A DNA stretch of 7,265 nucleotides from Burkholderiales bacterium (GTDB taxonomy: Bacteria; Pseudomonadota; Gammaproteobacteria; Burkholderiales; Burkholderiaceae_D), in NCBI GenBank assembly GCA_005800405.1, contig SYFN01000117.1:1-7265 (forward strand), in the 5' to 3' direction. Position 1 is the first letter of the stretch. Every line of letters begins with the position of its first letter. The translations under genes were made by a program, and so were the position numbers. A model generated the notes under the pieces. It searched no databases. It was given only the letters and a program-made list of their open reading frames with translations, and was not told where the DNA came from. Shown piece after piece: positions 1 to 6,782 of the stretch.

Positions 1-471
1 GATGCGACCCATGCCAATGATGCCCAGTGTGCTGCCATGCACATCCACACCCATGAAACCGTCGTAGGTCCATTTTTTCCAGAGGCCGGCACGAACATAA
101 TGCTCGGATTCCGTTACACGTCGCGCTGCCGCCATCAGCAGCGTCCAGCCAAAATCGGCCGTCGTTTCATTCAGCACATCCGGTGTATTGGTCACCATGA
201 TGCCAGCCGCCGTGGCGGCGGCGACATCAATGTTGTTATAGCCCACCGCCACATTGCAGATCGCGCGCAGCCCAGGCGCGCTGCGTATGACGTCCGCAGA
301 CATGATGGTGGTGGGATTGGCGTAAATGCCCACCTTGCCCTGCAGCCGCCTTATCAGCTCAGCTTCGGAAAAGGCCTCATCCGATTGATTTGAATCGACA
401 TCGAAATGCTGAGACAGGTAGTCAATCACTTCCGGAAACACAGCGCGCGTGATGAGAATTTTGGGCTTCAT
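1..471 (-). CDS. D-2-hydroxyacid dehydrogenase, glyoxylate/hydroxypyruvate reductase type (partial, C-terminus outside window)
   Basis: The minus-strand frame starts at ATG 469-471 and stays open to the window edge, giving the first 157 residues of a protein whose family is usually about 320 residues. It begins MKPKILITRAVFPEV. Family landmarks are NVAVGYNNIDV near residue 75, the NTPDVLNETTADFGW segment that precedes the NAD(P)-binding domain, and the first half of the Rossmann glycine motif (GIIGMGRI) at the edge. Members of this family reduce glyoxylate, hydroxypyruvate or other 2-keto acids with NAD(P)H in the cytoplasm. The catalytic Arg/Glu/His residues would lie beyond the window, so substrate cannot be judged. 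The gene starts 16 bp after the stop of the LUD-domain gene on the same strand, so the two are probably co-transcribed. No strong ribosome-binding site is visible. Confidence 0.93.
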   Translation of the reverse strand, partial: MKPKILITRAVFPEVIDYLSQHFDVDSNQSDEAFSEAELIRRLQGKVGIYANPTTIMSADVIRSAPGLRAICNVAVGYNNIDVAAATAAGIMVTNTPDVLNETTADFGWTLLMAAARRVTESEHYVRAGLWKKWTYDGFMGVDVHGSTLGIIGMGRI

Positions 472-487
472 TGGGACTACCGTTGAC

Positions 488-1150
488 TCAGATATCTCGC
501 ACCAGAATCACGTGTACCCGGTAGGGGCCGTGCGCACCCAATACAATTGTCTGCTCGATATCCCCGGTCCGTGAGGGCCCGGAAATGAAATTGGTTGCAC
601 GCGGCAGCTCGCCGCGCTCTTTTTTGGCAAGTGCAAACGCATCTTCAATAGAGCCCACCACACGCGACATCGGCACGATCGCCAAATGCGTTTCTGGAAG
701 CAGCGCAGCTGATGCGAAAGTATCCGCACCGGACAGCAGCATCAGGGTACCGGTTTCGGCCACGGCACAAAAACAGCCCGTAATACCGATCAGGTCCTTG
801 TCGACTGGCGGCCGGAAATCCACGCGGATGCCGGAAGTTTGCCAAGGTAGCGCGGTGAGTGACTGCCATGCGATGGCCGACTTGGGGACACCGATGCTGT
901 CTATATAGCGTGCTGCAGCCGCAGGCACATCGTCCAGAGTCGCCACCTCATCCAGGGTCTGCGATGTCCGCAAGGCCTGAACACGAAAGCGCTCGACCAG
1001 GTCGATGCCGAGATCGGGCCTTGGGCCGGCCTCATGATGTCCCAGGTAGTCAGTGACCTGTGCGAGTTCCGCCGGCGTGGGCTCGGCCGGTCTATTCTGT
1101 GCTTTGCGTATACGACGGAAAATCGCCTGGCGTGCGGCGGATGTATTCAT
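488..1150 (-). CDS. lutC: LutC/YkgG-type LUD-domain protein (lactate utilization protein C)
   Basis: A 220-residue cytoplasmic protein of the LUD (LutB/LutC) family. The family signatures are present in order: ITGCFCAVAETGTLML (about 123-138), LLPETHLAIVP (150-160), and SGPSRTGDIEQTIVLGAHGP (190-209). Length fits stand-alone LutC. In other bacteria LutABC oxidises L-lactate to pyruvate through an iron-sulfur complex in which LutC is the non-FeS subunit. No lutA or lutB is present here; the upstream neighbour is divergent, so the partners must be elsewhere or the protein has another role with the downstream 2-hydroxyacid dehydrogenase. I chose ATG 1148-1150 over the in-frame TTG at 1169-1171 because GGGGAG (complement of 1154-1159) lies just before the ATG. 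The stop is TGA at 488-490. The symbol rests on family membership, not proven function. Confidence 0.88.
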   Translation of the reverse strand: MNTSAARQAIFRRIRKAQNRPAEPTPAELAQVTDYLGHHEAGPRPDLGIDLVERFRVQALRTSQTLDEVATLDDVPAAAARYIDSIGVPKSAIAWQSLTALPWQTSGIRVDFRPPVDKDLIGITGCFCAVAETGTLMLLSGADTFASAALLPETHLAIVPMSRVVGSIEDAFALAKKERGELPRATNFISGPSRTGDIEQTIVLGAHGPYRVHVILVRDI

Positions 1151-1341
1151 GGTCTCCCCTGTTCTGGCCAAACGATATTATCCCGGTAAAGAAAAGCACG
1201 CCGGACAAGGCGCTTGATTTTATTTCAGAGTGTGATGCCAAAATATTCACGGTTCACGGGCAGGATGCGTATTTGCATATTCAAAAATCATCTAAGCGAG
1301 CCGTGTGAGGGCACACAATTTGTCTTAAAATCCAATGCTTT

Positions 1342-1373
1342 GCCGGGAAGCCGCTTGCAGGCCTTCCTCCGGC
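1342..1373 (+). repeat. Imperfect inverted repeat in the fdxA leader
   Basis: GCCGG (1342-1346) pairs with CCGGC (1369-1373), and inside it GAAG pairs with CTTC with small bulges, closing on a loop around GCTTGCA. It is one of three adjacent potential hairpins upstream of fdxA. Function unknown; it may simply be part of a folded 5' leader. Confidence 0.35.
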
Positions 1374-1384
1374 ACGGAAAATCC

Positions 1385-1407
1385 CCTCATTCGGGGCAGG
1401 TATGAGG
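1385..1407 (+). repeat. Short perfect inverted repeat CCTCAT / ATGAGG
   Basis: CCTCAT (1385-1390) and ATGAGG (1402-1407) are perfect complements around an 11-nt loop. A competing pairing is CCCC (1383-1386) with GGGG (1393-1396). The two options are mutually exclusive, which could be meaningful in a leader RNA or a protein-binding site, but nothing here identifies a known element. Confidence 0.35.
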
Positions 1408-1460
1408 AACAAAGCCTGAGTTTTTGCTGGTGCTTTCGCCTGTTTTTCTTCGGCTTTGTT
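1408..1460 (+). repeat. 9-bp perfect inverted repeat followed by T-run, possible leader attenuator
   Basis: AACAAAGCC (1408-1416) is the exact reverse complement of GGCTTTGTT (1452-1460), and TT follows, giving GGCTTTGTTTT. The 35-nt loop is pyrimidine-rich. A stem closing on a T-run 30 nt before the fdxA start resembles an intrinsic terminator with a large loop, so a conditional attenuator or the end of a small leader RNA is possible. No known riboswitch consensus was recognised. Confidence 0.35.
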
Positions 1461-1489
1461 TTAAAAATATTCACAGATAGGACTGTTGT

Positions 1490-1813
1490 ATGACCCACGT
1501 TGTGACCGAATCATGCATCCGCTGCCGTTACACTGACTGCGTCGATGTCTGCCCTGTGGATTGCTTCCGCGAGGGACCCAATTTCCTCACGATCGATCCC
1601 GATGAATGCATCGACTGCGCGGTGTGCGTCGCCGAGTGTCCGGTCAATGCAATCTATGCCGAAGAAGACGTGCCAGCTGACCAGCAGCAGTTCATCAAAC
1701 TGAACGTCGGGCTGGCCCGCAAATGGCCCTCGATCACCAAGTCGAAAGCGCCACTCGCCGATGCCGACGAGTGGAAGGACACCAAGGAAAAATTGCAGTA
1801 TCTCGAACGCTGA
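1490..1813 (+). CDS. fdxA: Seven-iron ferredoxin [3Fe-4S][4Fe-4S], FdxA type
   Basis: A 107-residue ferredoxin, the same length as Azotobacter vinelandii FdI counted with its Met and very similar throughout, including the C-terminal LQYLER. All nine cysteines fall at the expected places. By analogy with FdI, Cys9, Cys17 and Cys50 ligate the 3Fe-4S cluster and Cys21, Cys40, Cys43 and Cys46 the 4Fe-4S cluster; Cys12 and Cys25 are the extra, non-ligand cysteines. The CxxxCP at 17-22 and CxxCxxxCP at 43-51 are the classic motifs. It is a small cytoplasmic one-electron carrier. Start ATG 1490 has AGGAC 6 nt upstream; stop is TGA. The next gene, 107 bp downstream on the same strand, encodes a ferredoxin-NADP reductase, a natural redox partner. 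Confidence 0.96.
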   Translation: MTHVVTESCIRCRYTDCVDVCPVDCFREGPNFLTIDPDECIDCAVCVAECPVNAIYAEEDVPADQQQFIKLNVGLARKWPSITKSKAPLADADEWKDTKEKLQYLER

Positions 1814-1920
1814 TGGCCCCGGCTGCCCGACGCGGGTGCCGTGCAACTCTTTTTCAGCCCCGGCTCCGGCCGGGGTTGGTACGTTATCTGGCTCAATAGC
1901 CTTCAACTTCTCTGATTCGA
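1814..1920 (+). other. Spacer between fdxA and reductase, with a strong GC hairpin at 1858-1875
   Basis: CCCCGGC (1858-1864) and GCCGGGG (1869-1875) form a perfect 7-bp stem with loop TCCG; flanking AG/TT can add a G-T and an A-T pair. No T-run follows, so this is not a standard terminator. It may be a transcript-stabilising or partial-termination hairpin between fdxA and the reductase. GCCCCGGCT occurs twice here (1816-1824 and 1857-1865), so an alternative fold exists. Confidence 0.5.
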
Positions 1921-2976
1921 ATGAACACCTCTGTTAACACTCCCATTGAAACCGATGCCGTGATTGTCGGAGCCGGACCCGTTGGCCTGTTTCAGGTCTT
2001 CGAGCTGGGCCTTCTTGAAATCAAAGCCCATGTGATCGACTCGCTCGCCACCGTTGGTGGTCAGTGCGTTGAGCTTTATCCTGACAAACCAATCTACGAT
2101 ATACCGGCGGTTCCCGTCTGTACGGGTCAGGAGTTGACCGACAATCTGCTCAAGCAGATCGAGCCTTTCGAACCCACCTTTCATTTGGGCCAAGAAGTCA
2201 CACTGGTACAAAAACGCGATGATGGTCGCTTCGATCTGGAAACCTCGATCTGTACCCGCTTCATCACCAAAACGATCTTCATCGCAGCCGGCGTGGGCTC
2301 ATTTCAGCCGCGTACGATCAAGGTTGATGGCATTGAGGCTTTCGAAGGCAAGCAGTTGTTCTATCGTGTGAAAGACCCTGCGCGCTTCGCTGGCCGCAAT
2401 ATCGTCATTTGCGGTGGTGGTGACTCAGCGCTCGACTGGGCACTCAACCTGCATGGAAAGGCGGAATCGGTGATTCTTCTACATCGTCGAGATGAGTTCC
2501 GCGCAGCGCCCGCCTCTGTTGCGAAAATGAAAGAGCTCTGCGAACAATTCGAAATGCAGCTGCTGATCGGTCAAGTGACAGGCTTCGAATCCAGCGACGA
2601 CAAGCTCACTGAGATCAAGGTCACCGGTGCGGATGGCGTCACACGTCGCCTGCCACTGGATGATTTGCTGGTGTTCTTTGGTCTTTCGCCAAAACTGGGC
2701 CCGATTGCCGAGTGGGGACTGGACATTGAGCGCAAGCAGCTCAAAGTAGACACAGAAAAATTCGAAACCAATGTGCCCGGTATTTTTGCAGTCGGTGATA
2801 TCAACGTCTATCCTGGCAAGAAGAAACTGATCCTCTCAGGCTTTCATGAAGCTGCGCTTGCGGCCTTTGGTGCTGCGCCGTACATCTTCCCCGACAAAAA
2901 AATTCATATGCAGTACACGACGACATCACCAAAGCTGCACAAGATTTTAGGTGTCGAGTCGCCTATTTTCGATTAA
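1921..2976 (+). CDS. Ferredoxin-NADP reductase, thioredoxin-reductase-like (type 2 / YumC-like)
   Basis: A 351-residue FAD- and NADP-binding flavoprotein. The N-terminal FAD-binding motif is VIVGAGPVG (about 14-22). ATVGGQC (43-49) follows in the usual place for this family. The second dinucleotide motif [12 protein letters not shown] is at 163-174, with HRRDEFRA (188-195), whose arginines fit NADP 2'-phosphate recognition. GIFAVGD (287-293) is the C-terminal FAD motif. Thioredoxin reductases carry a redox CxxC before the second GxG motif; it is missing here, which marks the ferredoxin-reductase branch. Length matches that branch. It should pass electrons between NADPH and ferredoxin in the cytoplasm, plausibly with FdxA encoded just upstream. 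No clear Shine-Dalgarno precedes ATG 1921, but the start gives the family-typical N-terminus. Stop is TAA. Confidence 0.93.
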   Translation: MNTSVNTPIETDAVIVGAGPVGLFQVFELGLLEIKAHVIDSLATVGGQCVELYPDKPIYDIPAVPVCTGQELTDNLLKQIEPFEPTFHLGQEVTLVQKRDDGRFDLETSICTRFITKTIFIAAGVGSFQPRTIKVDGIEAFEGKQLFYRVKDPARFAGRNIVICGGGDSALDWALNLHGKAESVILLHRRDEFRAAPASVAKMKELCEQFEMQLLIGQVTGFESSDDKLTEIKVTGADGVTRRLPLDDLLVFFGLSPKLGPIAEWGLDIERKQLKVDTEKFETNVPGIFAVGDINVYPGKKKLILSGFHEAALAAFGAAPYIFPDKKIHMQYTTTSPKLHKILGVESPIFD

Positions 2977-3001
2977 TGCTGTTGTGATGAATCACCAGAA
3001 C

Positions 3002-3027
3002 GGATACCTGCGGGTATCCATTTTTTT
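3002..3027 (+). terminator. Rho-independent terminator of the fdxA-reductase unit
   Basis: GGATACC (3002-3008) and GGTATCC (3013-3019) form a perfect 7-bp stem with loop TGCG, followed after one A by seven T residues (3021-3027). It lies 25 bp after the reductase stop, between two convergent transcription units. On the minus strand there is no T-run after the stem, so it should not efficiently stop the opposing operon. Confidence 0.92.
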
Positions 3028-3032
3028 CAGAG

Positions 3033-3503
3033 TCATTTTTTCCCTTGTAGCCAAACCACTAGCGTTCGGTCATCTGGCTCACCCAACACAAAACGTACAG
3101 CACTCTTGCCATCGACATAGGCGATATAGGGCGTCATCCCGCGCCAATCAGGATTCACCAAGCACTGGAGCGGCTGAGAGCGCCCACGAAAAGCAAACAG
3201 GCGGTCGGCAAGACGATGATGCGGACTGCTGAGCGCAGCCGAGTCATGCTCACTATCCATCAGCACCACATACAAACGCGTTGCCGACTGGTTTGCAGCG
3301 CGGCGGGTAGCGAGCCGCTCGATCGCACCGGGACAATGGGTACAGCTGACCGAAGAAAATACGATTATCGCTGGCTGTCGCTTGTCATTGATCAGGGTGG
3401 GCTAGGTTGATTTGTCAAAGGGTTCAACCTCCGGTGGTGCAGCGAAGACTGCAGCACACAGCAGCATGGACAAACCAATCGCATAGTTAAAAATCGATGA
3501 CAT
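3033..3503 (-). pseudogene. Secreted thioredoxin-like protein, interrupted by in-frame TAG
   Basis: The frame from ATG 3501-3503 to TGA 3033-3035 is 156 codons with a single internal stop, TAG at codon 34 (3402-3404). The N-terminus MSSIFNYAIGLSMLLCAAVFA is a good signal peptide. Directly after the TAG comes a thioredoxin-fold domain: PAIIVFSSVSCTHC with active-site Cys54 and Cys57, then a cis-proline loop at MTPYIAYVDG (Pro125) and a C-terminal WLQGKK. It would act in the periplasm as a thiol reductase or disulfide carrier, fitting a metal-handling operon. A Trp at the stop position (TGG to TAG) reads well in the family (ST-W-PTL), but Gln cannot be excluded. If TAG terminates, only a 33-residue peptide is made, since the only start-like codon downstream is a TTG at 3275 inside the domain. 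The start overlaps the end of the upstream BNR gene. Confidence 0.75.
3402..3404 (-). other. In-frame TAG, codon 34 of the thioredoxin-like gene
   Basis: Context on the coding strand is ACC TAG CCC. It sits between the signal peptide and the CTHC active site, with the same frame coding on both sides. Confidence 0.9.
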
Positions 3504-4638
3504 GAATTTCTCTCTCGGTTCGCCATACCAGCGCTATTTTGTCGTTACTCTCGATCAGTCTGGGGTGGTCATTATCGAACTCTGACGAGTGCAGCTGCCG
3601 CAGCGTGAAATGACGTCCATCATCCTCGGATATCTAGACACTGATCTGTGTGTTGGTACCATCAAAGCTGCGCCATGCAATCACCACCCGCCGACCACTG
3701 CTGACGATATCAGGATGCTCGGCGCGCGCATCAGGCAACTCCAGTACCCTGCCGACAGCGTGCCCCTTTGCATCGAGTCTGCCGTAACGTACCCGTTGCA
3801 GACCTTTACGATCGCCAAACCAGACGGCGTGATAGCCACCGTCAGCAGCGCGAGCGAGGCCGGGTCCATGATGCGGGCAGGCGCGTATTACCCAATCATC
3901 GTGACTCGCACGTGCCCATGATGAAGCTTGCGTGCGGGTGACACGCGCAAATGCGTGATCGCGAATACTCCCTGCAAACACATGGCGCCAGAGCGCAGCA
4001 ACACCCTCCACAGGCTCGGCAATCAGCGAGATACGACAACACTCGCAGCTGTAATCCGCCAGCTTGCGATCTTCACTGACGGTACGCCCGCCATCGGAAG
4101 CAATGGTGTAATAAATCGCCGCGCCTTCATAGGCGGATGGATTGTCTTTGGCAGACCGTCGCGCCTGCTCTGAATCGCGTTTATCGATCCAGAAGGTGTA
4201 CAAATCTCCTCGTGCATCAAACTGTATTGCATCAAAGCGATGCGTAATGATCTGCCTGTCCTGATGAACCGTAAAAGGAAGAGAGAAATTCTTTCCACCA
4301 TCTGCCGAGCGCAGCATGCGTATCTCACCGGTGTAAGGCTTTGTTAGCGGGTGTGTGTAGCTGATCGCGACCTCAGAGGCTGGGCCAAATGCGATCTTGG
4401 GTCGATTGTCGCCGTTGGTTGCGACGGTATCGTCACCAATCTCCAGTCGTAGGCGCTCACCCCAGTCACCGTCCACAAGTCGGCGTTGTATGAATAATTT
4501 TCCGGTATCCAAGCCCACAACTACGACACTGCCATCCGGTGCGAAAGCAGCACCCGTGGCGAGCGTCGCTTGATGCTTGTGCTGGGCTGCGACTGCTAGC
4601 GGTATCCACAAGAGAAGTAATATTGAATTTTTAAACAT
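3487..4638 (-). pseudogene. Secreted BNR/Asp-box (sialidase-fold) protein, interrupted by in-frame TAG
   Basis: From ATG 4636-4638 the frame runs 334 residues to TAG (3634-3636), then 48 more in the same frame to TAA (3487-3489). The N-terminus MFKNSILLLLWIPLAVAAQ is a signal peptide. Asp-box repeats of six-bladed beta-propellers are seen at SADGGKNF (111-118) and SDGGRT (181-186), and SEDDGRHF lies just past the TAG, so the last blade is encoded beyond it. Two unusual motifs, CECCR (198-202) and CPHHGP (254-259), look like metal ligands and recur, as I recall, in relatives next to copper-linked TonB receptors. Catalytic sialidase activity is not supported. The gene starts 5 bp after the receptor stop; an in-frame GTG at 4650 is an alternative start. 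If TAG stops translation, a protein about 50 residues short could still be made, so a pipeline may call this an ordinary coding gene ending at 3634. Confidence 0.75.
3634..3636 (-). other. In-frame TAG, codon 335 of the BNR gene
   Basis: Coding-strand context is GTC TAG ATA. The codons immediately after it encode ISEDDGRHF, an Asp-box motif, so the frame beyond the stop is genuinely protein-like. Confidence 0.9.
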
Positions 4639-4895
4639 CTTATTCACCACGTTCTCTGTACGCCAAAATAAACAGCACGCGGCAGACCGGGTGAATACAT
4701 TGCCATGCTTGATGCATAAGACGCGCTGTCTGCATAGCGCTTGTCAGTCAGATTTACGAGGCGCGCAAAACATGACCAGTCCCGATCCAGCTGCGTGCTG
4801 ATACGCGCATTGAACAAACGGTGGCCGTCGTATTTACCTTGCAGATTGCTCATTTCCAGATAATAGGAACCAAGTTCTACCCATCCAAGCTGCAC

Positions 4896-4898
4896 CTA
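4896..4898 (-). other. In-frame TAG, codon 608 of the TonB receptor
   Basis: Coding-strand context is ACG TAG GTG, between LTWQPVKGT and VQLGWVELGSYYLE, both typical of late barrel strands. The missing residue could be Trp or Gln. Confidence 0.9.
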
Positions 4899-5360
4899 CG
4901 TACCTTTGACGGGTTGCCATGTGAGGCGTAGATTAGCGAGCAATCGAGGTGAATTCTCTATCTCATTACCCGAGTAATTCGCGATGCTGGTGCGCCACTG
5001 GCGATAGCGGTGCTTCGCATACGAGGCTGCCAGATCAAGCCGCAGCCTGGGGGCGATCTCTGTTCCTAGTCCCATTTCCACACCCTGATGCTCGGTACTG
5101 CCATTATTCGTCTGTACTGCGACACCACTGCTGGCACGCTGCGCAAGCAGATCATCGTGCTTGGTCAATTGATACGCGACCAGCTCATACGACCAGCGTT
5201 GCATCCCACCCCGTAGGCCAACCTCGAATTGCTCGGCCAGTATCGGACGGAGTGCTGCTGCCGCTGCGGCCGCCGTAAGCCCTGTCGCACCGGAACGAAA
5301 CAGCTGATTTTCAGAAGGGGTTCGAAAACCCTGATTGTAAGAGGCAAACGCATGAGAGAA

Positions 5361-5363
5361 CTA
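5361..5363 (-). other. In-frame TAG, codon 453 of the TonB receptor
   Basis: Coding-strand context is AAC TAG TTC, between SPKLGLTWAVN and FSHAFASYNQGF, a strand pair that is normally continuous in receptors of this type. CAG (Gln) to TAG fits the context best by eye; Trp is possible. Confidence 0.9.
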
Positions 5364-6719
5364 GTTCACTGCCCACGTAAGTCCCAGCTTTGGCGATAGC
5401 CGGGAAAAATTCACCGAAGTATCCGGCAATTGATAGAAGCTGTTCACAGTGGCGTTCTGTCCTAGATTATTTTGCATCGACATACTTGCGTAGTCATAAC
5501 GCAGCCCCGCAGTGAAACGCAGCGCATCCGTCGGCGACAACTCAAGATGCAAATAAGGTGCTGCACTCTTGTAGGTCACGTCGTAGTCATAGATACACTG
5601 CCCCAAAGCATAGCTGTAATAGCGGGTCTGCCCGGCGACTGTATCGGTCAATAGTGTCGTTTTGTCTTCTAGCCTCTGGCTGGGGCTGTAATCGAGGTCG
5701 AGACCGGCAATCAGACGAGTGCGCATTTTGTCATTCAAGTTTTGACGGAATTTGGTCATCAATCCGTAGGACTGCACCTGCGTTTTTTCTATGCGTGCAT
5801 TGGTGGGAAAATTATACGAACCGTTGAGATCCATACGGTTATCACGAAAATACGAGGTAAAACTCAGTTGCATGCCCTGCCCCAAATCTTTCTCTACTGC
5901 CGATGACAGGCGTAGTGCATCCACCTCGCGATACGCAGCCGAGCGCAGATTCACGGTCGGATTATTCAAATACAAACCCAGAGGCAATGCCGAATTCGCC
6001 CCCGTCTGCTGATCAATATGCGTTGCTCCCAAAATAGTTTTTACCAACGTCTGTGAATCGTACTCATGATCCCAGCGCAGATTTAGGCTTTGTCGGTCAT
6101 AAGCCGTGCTGTCTCGCCATCCATCGGTATGTGTGCGATTGAGATCGGCGCGCAGGGCATTGGGCCCACGCCGACCACTATCGATACCACCCAACACACG
6201 CCCCCAGCCAAAACTTCCTGCCTCTACCGAGAGATCGGCACCGGCAGTCTCGCGTGGGGTGCGAGACAAGACATTCACCAAACCGCCGATCGCATCCGAC
6301 CCGTACAAGGCTGAGCTAATACCACGCACAACCTCGACGCCACCTGCCGAGGGGAGATTGAGTTCATACAATGCGTTGTGATTGAAATTGCCAGTGGCGC
6401 GCACGGGGATACCATCTTCCAGAAACAGGTACATCGGCCCGGTGGTAAAGCCCTGACGGATCGCCGTCGTGTGCCCCTCGCCATTGGTGACCGCGATGGC
6501 CACGCCGGGAATCTGTCCCAGCAAATGTTGGGGATGGGATGGTCGATTGAAATCGATCGCACTGCGATCTATCACGCCCACCGATGTGGGGGTCTCCGAC
6601 AAAAGCGTTTGCTCGCGCGTACCGGTCACTGTCACGGCAGGCAAGAGCGTATCGGCAAACCCGGTTTGCGCGACACAAAGAGCGCTCGCGACGAACGCTC
6701 TGGTAACAGCAGCAGACAT

Positions 6720-6782
6720 GAAAACTCCTGAAATACAGCGGAAAGGATCGCAACGGAACACATTCGTGCACCGCCAGCGACA
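6720..6782 (-). promoter_or_regulatory. Spacer between CruR-like ORF and TonB receptor, with receptor ribosome-binding site
   Basis: This 63-bp gap holds the receptor Shine-Dalgarno AGGAG (complement of 6725-6729). In the Bordetella cruR-bfrG system, as I recall it, copper triggers Rho-dependent termination between these two genes. I cannot show a Rho site here; no intrinsic terminator hairpin is visible. Confidence 0.4.

Larger units (their letters stand above)
1151..1489. promoter_or_regulatory. Divergent spacer between lutC and fdxA
   Basis: This 339-bp stretch has no convincing gene; the short open frames in it have no family features. It must hold the promoters for both directions. For lutC, GATAAT on the minus strand (complement of 1177-1182), about 27 bp before the start codon, is a plausible -10 box, but the best -35 (TTGTCC) is about 20 bp away, which is long. 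For fdxA no clear sigma70 promoter was found; TTAAAAAT at 1461-1468 is AT-rich but lacks a good -35. The 3' half (1342-1460) is rich in inverted repeats, listed separately. The fdxA ribosome-binding site is AGGAC at 1479-1483, 6 nt before its ATG. Confidence 0.5.
4644..6719 (-). pseudogene. TonB-dependent outer-membrane receptor, interrupted by two in-frame TAGs
   Basis: ATG 6717-6719 has an ideal AGGAG (complement of 6725-6729) 5 nt upstream. The frame runs 691 codons to TGA 4644-4646, normal for the family, with TAG at codons 453 (5361-5363) and 608 (4896-4898) and no frameshift. The signal peptide ends near residue 22, then a TonB-box-like AVTVTG (28-33). The plug domain carries PTSVGVIDRSAID, YLFLEDGIPV (97-106) and EVVRGISSALYGSDAIGGLV (129-148). 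The barrel includes SPKLGLTWAVN before the first TAG and ASYNQGFRTPSENQLF right after it. After the second TAG come YDGHRLFNARIST and LVNLTDKRYA, and the protein ends VYFGVQRTW, with the aromatic last residue expected of outer-membrane barrels. Context suggests copper or a copper chelate as ligand; this is inferred. Without readthrough the final third of the barrel is lost and the receptor cannot fold. Confidence 0.82.

Noticed and set aside
1230..1256. CRP-like half sites TGTGA ... TCAC
   Set aside because: The spacing between half sites is 11 nt instead of 6, so it does not fit a CRP/FNR operator.
1060..1405. Plus-strand open frames across the lutC start and the divergent spacer
   Set aside because: They overlap the lutC start or the spacer, have no ribosome-binding site and no recognisable domain.
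1511..1906. Long minus-strand frame opposite fdxA
   Set aside because: Shadow of fdxA; the plus-strand ferredoxin with all cysteines is certain.
3589..3921. Plus-strand frame opposite the BNR gene
   Set aside because: Antisense shadow; the minus-strand frame has a signal peptide and Asp-boxes.
3487..4638. Calling the BNR protein a true sialidase
   Set aside because: Asp-boxes are shared by many propellers, and I cannot identify the catalytic arginine triad or the FRIP-type motif.
4949..5278. Plus-strand frame opposite the receptor gap region
   Set aside because: The minus-strand receptor frame is continuous here with barrel motifs; the plus-strand frame has none.
3402..5363. Pyrrolysine as the specific amino acid at the TAGs
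   Set aside because: No pyl genes or PYLIS-like element are visible, and the genes are not known pyrrolysine proteins; Trp or Gln replacement fits the contexts better.
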